From assembly GCF_900119165.1 (NCBI RefSeq), contig NZ_FPJG01000006.1, forward strand, positions 4,836,001 through 4,900,000: DNA of 64,000 nucleotides, given 5' to 3'. Shown piece after piece: positions 25,555 to 32,118 of the stretch. Source of the stretch: Amycolatopsis australiensis. Its GTDB lineage: Bacteria > Actinomycetota > Actinomycetes > Mycobacteriales > Pseudonocardiaceae. Numbering within the stretch: position 1 is the stretch's first letter; each line of letters begins with the position of its first letter. The position numbers were made by a program, and so were the translations under genes. Below the pieces are notes generated by a model, which made no database searches, was not told the DNA's origin, and worked only from the letters and a program-made list of their open reading frames with translations.

Positions 25555-25600
25555 GACTGCGTTAACCGGAGAGTTCTTGGCTCGAGTCCAAGCGGGGTAG
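25555..25600 (+). other. tRNA-Asn 3'-half remnant (possible attachment site)
   Basis: GACTGCGTTAACCGGAGAGTT, then a perfect T-arm CTTGG-CTCGAGT-CCAAG at 25576-25592, then CGGGGTAG, matches the 3' half of tRNA-Asn (anticodon GTT), with two extra bases in the anticodon loop. The 5' half is absent, so it is not a functional tRNA. Such 3' halves are left behind by integrases that recombine in tRNA genes. An M1 peptidase fragment ends abruptly on its left side. Confidence 0.6.
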
Positions 25601-25937
25601 CAAAGGCGCTAAAGACCACGCCCGCAACGGCGCCGGAGCTTCAGGCATCCGCGCAACACGTAGGCGCTGCTGTGCAACGCGAAGAGGGCATCCGCGTCAG
25701 CGTGGGTGAAGGGGCGCAGTCGCAGACGAGCGGTGTCCAGCGTCGGGTGCCGACCGTTCTATCGGGATCTATCACGCTTCCGGCTGAGTCAGCTGCGCTC
25801 ATCCGCGATCGACACTCCGACACTCGCGGAGGTACCAACTGACCACGGGATCGGTCGAGCCACGCCGGACGGTTCGGCCGGCCAGATACGCCCTTCTGCC
25901 TTGCTGATGGTGCCGCCGCCTGACTGGCGACCATCGT

Positions 25938-26310
25938 GCTTGTCGGCCCATCCGGTCTTCGCCGCCTGCGTGGCGATCGCGGCCATGGCGGGCGCGCCGA
26001 CGTGGCTGGCCCTGGTCCTCCTGCCGGCCGCGGTGGTCGTGCACACGATCGGCGAACTCTGGCAGGCGGCGGGCGGCTTCGAACTGTCGTTCACACTGCA
26101 CGCGGTCCGCCAGTACCAAGGGCTCTTCGGGAGGGGACTGGGGCTCGGCGTGACGCTGGGGCCGGCGGTGCTGATCGCGCTGTGCATCACCTGGGCACTC
26201 CGGGCTGGACCGGGGGCGTCTTCGCCCCGACCGGCCTGGCTGTTCCCGCGGTGGTCCGCTGGGCCGAGCGTGACCGGTCGCGGCAGGCTGCGTCGAGCGC
26301 AGGCCGCGTG
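25938..26310 (+). pseudogene. MFS transporter C-terminal fragment, frameshifted
   Basis: One frame encodes HPVFAACVAIAAMAGAPTW, HTIGELWQAAGGFELSF and QYQGLFGRGLGLGVTLGPAVL, i.e. the last three or four membrane segments of a major facilitator transporter. At about 26190 the homology moves to the next frame: GTPGWTGGVFAPTGLAVPAVVRWAER. One missing G in the CCTGGGCAC run explains it. The N-terminal two thirds of the gene are missing, so it is a relic even if the frameshift is a reading error. The 390 bp before it (25601-25937) show no credible gene. Confidence 0.65.
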
Positions 26311-26488
26311 ACCGGTTTGCTGGTGGGGCAGGGGTTGTCGCCGCGCTGCCGGATACTCCGAGACGGTGTCCCGCTGGGTGGTCGGCGGCTGCCGTGGCCG
26401 AGCCGGTCAGGCTGAATTTGCGGGCCGGCCCGGCTCGCCGGTGGCGGGTCGTGCTGCTCGGATCGCTGCGCGGCGAGAAAGGGGCGGG

Positions 26489-27409
26489 TCACCGGGATGT
26501 TCTCTCCGCGGTCCGGCGCGGCCGCGCGGCGGCGAGGTTGCGGGAGCGGCGCAGCATCTCCTCGACCCGCCGGGTCAGCTTGGGTACGTCCGCGCCGGGG
26601 TCGGACAGTTCGGGCAGCAGGGCTGCGTAGTCGGCGACCAGGCGCCGGTAGCCGCGCGCGAAGCTGCTCTCGGCCGTGCGTGTTCCGCGGGTGTAGCGGG
26701 TGTCCAGGTCGATGATCTCCTGGGCCAGGACCGCGGCCGCGGCGGCGAGCTTCGCGTGGGCGTCGTCGGCGGCGTCGCGCCGTTCGCGGCGGGCTACGGC
26801 GGTGCGCGCGGCGCGGCGCCCGGCCAGGTACAGGGCCGCCGCGCCGAGCAGGACCGCCGTCACCGCGGTCACGGCGACCAGGTAGCGCGGCAGCGAGGGG
26901 CTGACCGTGCGCGCCCCGTCGGGCACGGTGCCCGCCTTCACCAGCAGGTCGTAGTTGACGACCGTGACCTTCAGCGCGTCGAGCGGCCGGTCGGTGAAGC
27001 CGTCGACGCCGTTGCCGATCAGCTGCTCGGACACGAACGACTTGCCGAAGGTGCCGGCGTCGTCGCCGGGCAACCGCGAGCAGCCGTACTTCTCGTAGTC
27101 GTCGCCGTCGCGGCTGAGCATCAGCGCGAGCGTGCCGTCCGCGGCGTTCCCGAGACCCGAACAGGCGGCCGAGAGGTCCGCGCCGGGCTCGAGGAAGGCG
27201 ACGACGAGCCGCCGGTTGCCCACGACGCGTTCGGCGGCCGCCTGGTCGAGCCGGATCCCGGGCGCCGCGTACACCGACGACGTCCGCAGCTGGCGGGCGA
27301 CCGGGCCGTCGAAGGCGCCCGCCGACCACACCGCCCAGCCCGCCAGCGCCAGGCAGGCCAGCACCGCGCCGCCGAACGCGGTGCCGAAGAACCGGATCGC
27401 CCGACTCAC
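26489..27409 (-). CDS. Membrane protein of unknown function (third gene of operon)
   Basis: A 306-aa protein with one N-terminal membrane anchor (FFGTAFGGAVLACLALAGWAV), an extracellular domain of about 140 residues containing two cysteines, a second membrane segment (LVAVTAVTAVLLGAAALYLAG) near 180-200, and a cytoplasmic Ala/Arg-rich helical tail. The GTG at 27409 overlaps the stop of the preceding gene (GTGA). No recognised domain. With its two neighbours it forms a conserved-looking membrane operon, perhaps a small envelope complex. Not assigned. Confidence 0.75.
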   Translation of the reverse strand: MSRAIRFFGTAFGGAVLACLALAGWAVWSAGAFDGPVARQLRTSSVYAAPGIRLDQAAAERVVGNRRLVVAFLEPGADLSAACSGLGNAADGTLALMLSRDGDDYEKYGCSRLPGDDAGTFGKSFVSEQLIGNGVDGFTDRPLDALKVTVVNYDLLVKAGTVPDGARTVSPSLPRYLVAVTAVTAVLLGAAALYLAGRRAARTAVARRERRDAADDAHAKLAAAAAVLAQEIIDLDTRYTRGTRTAESSFARGYRRLVADYAALLPELSDPGADVPKLTRRVEEMLRRSRNLAAARPRRTAERTSR

Positions 27410-28755
27410 ACCAGCCTCCCCTGCAGGTACATCGCAGGCCGGTAGTCGGGCCGGCCCAGCAGCTTTGCTGTGGTGTCCAGTTCGGCCTCCGCCGCGTCGA
27501 GCAGGCCGCGGACGTGCTTGTCCGGCAGGCGTTCCCCGAACGCCTCGCGGGCGGCCGTCAGCTGCGTGATGCCGCGGGTGAGGGAAGCGGCGGACGGCCC
27601 GTCGGTGAGCCCGGAGACCTCGACGGCGAGCGCCGTCAACCCGGCCAGCCTGCCGGGCACGGCCGACCGGCCCGGGAGCGCGCGGCGGCCGGGACGCAGC
27701 ACGGCCCGCGCCGAGAGGACAAGGAAGCCCAGCGCGCAGGCGGCGAAAATCCAGGGCAGCGCGGGCAGCGCCACCCGCAGCGGGTCGAACGGCGTGTACG
27801 GCAACGGCCGGTCGAAGAGCCCGGCGTACCGGATGGCCGTGACGCGGTCGAGGTAGGCCCCGAGCACGTTGCCTTGCGGGTAAGCGTACCGGCTGAGGCG
27901 ATCGGCGAACTGGCCGTAGAAGCTGGCCGTCGCGACCTCGGCGAACTCCGCCGCCGCGGGGCCGTCGTACTCGATCCACGAGCCGTAGAGCACGACGACC
28001 GGCCGGCCGGGGAACGCCGCCGCGAGCGCCGGGCCGTAGTGCACCAGGGGCTGCCCGGCCGGCTGTTGCGGCAGCGCGACGTAGAGCGGCTGGGTGCCGC
28101 CGAACGCGGGCGTGCTCCCGGGGAAGTCCGTCAGCGACGCGCCGGGCGCGGTGTAGTGGCCGGCACGCCGCAGTTCACCGGTCACGGTGGCGAGCTCGGC
28201 CGGGGTGGGGTCGCGCCGGGCGAGCGCGGGCGGGTCGGCGGGGGAGGGTTGGTGGTTCAGCGCGGCGATCAGCGTCGTCAGCGGGCCGGTGACGTCGCCG
28301 GTGGCGAACTGGCGCTGCCACTCGCTCGCCCGGTCGGCGCTCGCCTGGTAGGCGCCGCCGGTGACCTCGGTGCCGAGCACCCGGACGGTCGCGGCGTCGA
28401 CCTGCCGCAGACGGTCGCGCGCGTCCTCGGCGAGGCCCGGCGGGGCGACGAGGATCCGCACGTCCGCGGTCCCGATCGCGGCTCGCACCGGCCGCTCGTC
28501 CCAGGTGGCGATCGAGCCGGGCAGCCGGACGACGGGGTTCGTCTTGACCATCGCCGTCAGCTGTTGGGCCGTGGGCACGGTGGCCCCACTCAGCTCCCCG
28601 GCGCTGCCTTCGGGGATCGAGTCGGCCGCGGCCGGCGCCTGGGCGTAGCTGACCTGCGCGCTCTGCCGCTGCGCAAGGATGAACGCCACGAGCACCGCCA
28701 CCGCGACGGCCAGGAGGATCCACCGTGGCCAGGGGCCGCGCAGCCGCTCAGCCAC
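27406..28755 (-). CDS. Membrane protein of unknown function (second gene of operon)
   Basis: A 449-aa protein with an N-terminal anchor (WILLAVAVAVLVAFILAQ), a large extracytoplasmic region of about 300 residues, a second membrane segment (LPWIFAACALGFLVLSARAV) near 338-357 and a cytoplasmic helical tail. The topology matches the following gene product, which suggests the two act together. GTG start; it overlaps its upstream neighbour by 8 bp and the downstream one by 4 bp. No catalytic motif recognised. Confidence 0.75.
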   Translation of the reverse strand: MAERLRGPWPRWILLAVAVAVLVAFILAQRQSAQVSYAQAPAAADSIPEGSAGELSGATVPTAQQLTAMVKTNPVVRLPGSIATWDERPVRAAIGTADVRILVAPPGLAEDARDRLRQVDAATVRVLGTEVTGGAYQASADRASEWQRQFATGDVTGPLTTLIAALNHQPSPADPPALARRDPTPAELATVTGELRRAGHYTAPGASLTDFPGSTPAFGGTQPLYVALPQQPAGQPLVHYGPALAAAFPGRPVVVLYGSWIEYDGPAAAEFAEVATASFYGQFADRLSRYAYPQGNVLGAYLDRVTAIRYAGLFDRPLPYTPFDPLRVALPALPWIFAACALGFLVLSARAVLRPGRRALPGRSAVPGRLAGLTALAVEVSGLTDGPSAASLTRGITQLTAAREAFGERLPDKHVRGLLDAAEAELDTTAKLLGRPDYRPAMYLQGRLV

Positions 28756-29050
28756 CGGTCACCGCCCGCCACCGGGTGTCGGCGCGGTGCGCGCAGTCGC
28801 GGGCGGCCCGGGCCGCCCGCACCCCGCCGTGCCCCGCGGCCAGGGTCTCGGCCCTGGCCAGCAGCTGCTCGGCTTCGGCGTCCCGGCCACCGGCCGCGTC
28901 CCGGCTCACGGCGGCGCTGCCGATCGCCGCCCGAGCGGCCGACCAGGCCACGCGCCGCCGCAGCGCGCGGTCGCGCCACCAGGGCACCGCCACGGCAGTG
29001 CTCCCCGCGACGACGACCACCACGGCGCCGACCACCCAGACCCACCCCAT
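28748..29050 (-). CDS. Small single-span membrane protein (first gene of operon)
   Basis: A 100-aa protein: an N-terminal membrane helix (MGWVWVVGAVVVVVAGSTAVAV), then an Arg/Ala-rich cytoplasmic helical region (about 25-95). GGGAGGAG precedes the ATG. First gene of a three-gene coupled membrane operon. Function unknown. Confidence 0.7.
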   Translation of the reverse strand: MGWVWVVGAVVVVVAGSTAVAVPWWRDRALRRRVAWSAARAAIGSAAVSRDAAGGRDAEAEQLLARAETLAAGHGGVRAARAARDCAHRADTRWRAVTGG

Positions 29051-29298
29051 CGCCCGACCGCTCCTCCCGAGTCCACTCCGGAGCGATCATTCTGACCCGC
29101 GGTGCACCGGCGCGTGCCGACGTTGCAGGTTCGTGTCCTGTGACGCGCCCGCACTGACGAGCGGCTTCGTTCGGCACTACGGTCCGTCAAGTCGGCTCGC
29201 GACTTCACGTGGCTGGTCGAAGGTCTGAGGCGCCACGCGTCCGCTATGACGCTGTGAGCAGGGATGCCTTCGGCCGCGCCGGGTCGGTGGCACCCCGA

Positions 29299-29781
29299 TC
29301 AGCGCGGGTTTTGACGGTAGTCGGACGGGAGAGTGCGGAGCTTCGCGGCGATCCGGGCCAGCGCCTCGCGATCGGCCTTGTCGAGGGGATCGAGTACGAG
29401 CTCCCGTACCGTCCGCAGGTGGATCGGGGCCGCTGCGGCGAGGACCTCGTAGCCGGGGCCGGTAAGCGTGGCCAGGGTGTAACGGCCGTCCGTGGGGTCC
29501 GGTGCGCGGGTCACCCAGCCTCGGTTTTCGAGTCGTTTGACGACGTTCGACAGCCGGGACAGCGAGCCGTTGGTCAGGTAGGCCAGCTCGCTCATGCGGA
29601 TCGTGCGCGCGGGCGCCTCAGAGATCTGGCTCAGTGTCATATATTCGAACAACGTCAGGCCGGCTTCCTGGTGCAGTGGAGCTTCGAGGCGCCCGGGCAT
29701 CAGCAGAGCCATCGAGATGAGCCCGGTCCAGGCGTCCTTTTCCGCTGCATCGAGCCAGCGAGGCTCCGGATCTGTGGCCAC
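29299..29781 (-). CDS. MarR family transcriptional regulator
   Basis: A 160-aa winged-helix regulator. It contains LFEYMTLSQISEAPARTIRMSELAYLTNGSLSRLSNVVKRLENRGWV, the classic MarR DNA-binding region, followed by the wing DPTDGRYTLATLT. The GTG at 29781 (VATDPEPRWLD) is preferred; a longer frame from 29829 would bury one of two operator copies in the coding region. It is divergent from a RidA gene with two inverted repeats between them, so it probably represses both. Confidence 0.88.
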   Translation of the reverse strand: MATDPEPRWLDAAEKDAWTGLISMALLMPGRLEAPLHQEAGLTLFEYMTLSQISEAPARTIRMSELAYLTNGSLSRLSNVVKRLENRGWVTRAPDPTDGRYTLATLTGPGYEVLAAAAPIHLRTVRELVLDPLDKADREALARIAAKLRTLPSDYRQNPR

Positions 29782-29806
29782 CGGCGCACTGTACCGCGCG
29801 CATTTG

Positions 29807-29822
29807 ACTTCACGTTTGAAGT
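29807..29822. promoter_or_regulatory. MarR operator copy 1
   Basis: ACTTCA-CGTT-TGAAGT, a perfect 6-bp inverted repeat with a 4-bp spacer, between the divergent MarR and RidA genes. The same arms recur 32 bp downstream, about three helical turns, on the same DNA face. Confidence 0.75.
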
Positions 29823-29838
29823 GCTGCACAGTGGAGTT

Positions 29839-29854
29839 ACTTCAAGCGTGAAGT
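29839..29854. promoter_or_regulatory. MarR operator copy 2
   Basis: ACTTCA-AGCG-TGAAGT, the same 6-bp arms as copy 1 with a different spacer. It ends 4 bp before the AAGGAG of the RidA gene, so bound repressor would block transcription of ridA. Confidence 0.75.
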
Positions 29855-29869
29855 CATAAGGAGTGTGTG

Positions 29870-30274
29870 ATGACGGTTTCCCTGATCAACCCCGACGGCC
29901 ACGTCCGGGTTCCGCTCTACCACCACGTGGCGGTGGCGACGGGCTCCGAGCAGGTCCACGTGGCCGGACAGGTGGCCTGGGACGAGAACGGCACACTGGT
30001 CGCGCCCGGCGACCTGGCCGGGCAGGTCGTGCAGGTGTACCGCAACGTGGCGAAGTCACTGGCCGCCGCGGGGGCGACGTTCGCCGACGTCGTCCGCTTC
30101 ACCTGGTACGCGGCGGGCTGGAAGCGGGAGATGTACGACGCGTTCAACGCCGGCGTCGAGCAGGCGGCGAAGGAGTTGGACATCACCGCGCCGCCAGCGT
30201 CGCTGATCGGCGTCGAAATTCTCTTCGAGCCGGGGATCCTGGTCGAAGCCGAGGTCACTGCCGTCATCGGCTGA
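29870..30274 (+). CDS. RidA/YjgF family protein
   Basis: A 134-aa protein of the reactive-intermediate deaminase family, small trimeric enzymes that hydrolyse reactive enamines or imines. Visible: HVAVATGSEQVHVAGQVAWD, NVAKSLAAAGATFADVVRFTWY and LIGVEILFEPGILVEAEVTAVI. The Arg usually found in the IEV/IEA motif (R105 in E. coli) is absent; the segment reads SLIGVEIL, so a non-deaminase role is possible. AAGGAG at 29858-29863 sets the ATG at 29870. Controlled by the divergent MarR repressor. Confidence 0.85.
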   Translation: MTVSLINPDGHVRVPLYHHVAVATGSEQVHVAGQVAWDENGTLVAPGDLAGQVVQVYRNVAKSLAAAGATFADVVRFTWYAAGWKREMYDAFNAGVEQAAKELDITAPPASLIGVEILFEPGILVEAEVTAVIG

Positions 30275-30529
30275 CCGGACCGCCGGGCGCCCCACCGGGG
30301 TGAAGGAGCCGCGAAGGGCAGCGAGCACCCGGACGCAGGCGACCGTGCCGGGCAAGCGGTGGGTGCGGGCCGGGCCCGCATCCACCGCAGGGCTCGGTGG
30401 GTGGTGGAAGTCGTTGCTGGAGCCGATGTTCGTTGGGACAAGGCCGTCAGCTCGGGCAGGCTGCAGAACTCCGGCGATCTGCGCAGGCGGGTCAGCGAAG
30501 CCGGAGCACCCGGCCACCACGCGAGTCCG

Positions 30530-30964
30530 GTACGACGGGAAGTACACCGACGACAACGGCAAACCGTACCTGGACGACGAGATCTGTACCGGCACCGACA
30601 ACGGCAGGCCGGTCAAGCGCTGCGTCCAGATCAAGACCGTCAAGGGCCTGCGTGGTCTGGCCCGGACATGCGCGACGGGGCCGAGCAGCTCAACGGCCGG
30701 AAGAACGGCTCAGACGAGAAGTGCCCGCCGGGTTTCGAGCGCGTCCTGGTGATCGGACTGGAGCCCTCCGTCGGGCCGGGAATGATGTATGGGGGCATCC
30801 GTCCCGCCGTGGAGGCATTCCTCAAAGACAAGAGGAGCCAGCAAGCCCGCCAGAATCTCTGCGGTCCCAACGGGACCGACCTCGTCGACCGGCTGGTGAT
30901 CGTCAACGCCGCCGGAACCCGCGAGTGGACCGACCTGGGCAAGACCCTCGGGACCCCCTGCTGA
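30530..30964 (+). pseudogene. Toxin-like C-terminal fragment, frameshifted
   Basis: One frame reads RYDGKYTDDNGKPYLDDE then NGRPVKRCVQIKTVKGLRGLAR; at about 30663 the sense continues in another frame: DMRDGAEQLNGRKNGSDEKC, FERVLVIGLEPSVGPGMM and LVDRLVIVNAAG. One missing G in CCCGGACATG restores a single protein. There is no start or N-terminal part. Short charged C-terminal modules like this occur at the ends of polymorphic toxins, and RHS remnants exist at 47.7-48.5 kb. Fold and activity are not recognised. The 255 bp before it hold nothing clear. Confidence 0.5.
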
Positions 30965-31022
30965 CCCGACGCCGACGCAGGATCCGCCGCACCTTCCACG
31001 TCCGCACGTCACCGCCGGCCCT

Positions 31023-31805
31023 CTAGTTGTACTGGCCTGTGAGGTCGGGGACGCGGCTGGCCGGTGGGTGGCCCGCGTGTGCGGTGTCGCCGCGGTGGTG
31101 GTTGTAGGTGTGCAGCCAGTGTGGCAGGGCTTGGCGTCGTTGGGTTTCGGTGCGGTCGAGCTGGGCGTAGGCCCTTTCCTTCAGCAGGTGCGGTTGAACC
31201 GCTCCACCTTGCCATTGGTCTGCGGGCGGTAGGGCCGGGTGCGTTTCGGGTCGATCGCCGCGTCGCGCAGCGTGTCGCGCCACAGACGTGAGCGGTAGCA
31301 GGCGCCGTTGTCGGTCAGCACTGTTCGGACAGTGATGCCGCAGCCGGCGAAGAATGCCTGGCTCGGGGCCAGAACGCGACCGCGGTCCCCGGGTCTCATC
31401 GGCCAGGATTTCGGTGTAGGCCAGGCGGGAGTGATCGTCCACGGCGTTGTGCGGGTAGGCATAGCCGTGGCCACGTTGACCGCTGTTGCGGCGCCCGGCG
31501 GCGTGCACCGTGGAGAGGCTCAGGCCGAGCAGGTAGGCGGTCCGCGTCGGTCCCCACCGGCCGGGACTGGGTGCGCGGCGGCTGGACCGGGCGGCCAATT
31601 CGGGTTCGCCGAGGTCGCGGTTGCGGCCGGCCCATCGGGCGGCGGCGCAGACCGACATCTGGAACGGTTCCGCGGCCCGTCGTAGCGGCCGGCCGTCCTC
31701 GACGACGCAGCGGGCCAGGCGGAGTCTGCCAGTCGGGGTGAGGGGTGCGTTAGCGTGGGTCACGAGGGCCTCGAGGACAGCCGGTGCGGATGCCGCAATC
31801 CACAC
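31023..31805 (-). mobile_element. IS481-type transposase, degraded
   Basis: Minus-strand pieces of a DDE transposase lie in several frames: LARCVVEDGRPLRRAAEPFQMS and AARWAGRN (N-terminal HTH), then YPHNAVDDHSRLAYTEILAD (first Asp), TVLTDNGACYRS (second Asp) and RPYRPQTNGKVERFNRT (catalytic Glu), then WLHTYNHHRGDTAHAGHPPASR. Order and motifs fit the IS481 family. At least three frame changes make it inactive. Terminal repeats were not identified. Confidence 0.8.
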
Positions 31806-32068
31806 CGAACCCGGAGGCCCTCCCGCACACCACCATCATCCGATCACGTGTCACCACGATCGCGACCTGCCCGGGCAGAAGGGCTCCAGACCGGCGCGGC
31901 ACATCCGGAACGGTCGACGCCCTGGCCCTCAGTGCGGACGGCCGGACCTGGCCGCCGGGGCATGCACGGCGCGTTGCGGCTGTTCAGCGTTCGCCGCCGC
32001 GCTTGGCGAGGGGCCGCCGAAGACTGGACCAGCTGCGCAGCGGTGGGCCGCTTACGTGATCTGGGAAC

Positions 32069-32106
32069 GGAAAGTGCCGTGCGCCGGCGAGCGCACGGCA
32101 CTTTCC
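32069..32106. terminator. Hairpin terminator after beta-helix gene
   Basis: Two 16-nt complementary arms, GGAAAGTGCCGTGCGC and its exact complement, around a 6-nt loop, 13 bp after the minus-strand stop at 32119. No long T tract follows, as is common in actinomycetes. The 260 bp between this hairpin and the transposase relic contain no credible gene. Confidence 0.8.
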
Positions 32107-32118
32107 GGAACGGGCCGG

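Noticed and set aside
29636..29652. ATATATTCGAAC, similar to the AT-rich site before the AraC gene
   Set aside because: It lies inside the MarR coding sequence and encodes the conserved LFEYM stretch, so codon content explains it.
31023..31805. An active IS481 element
   Set aside because: The transposase is split over several frames and no terminal inverted repeats or target duplication could be seen.
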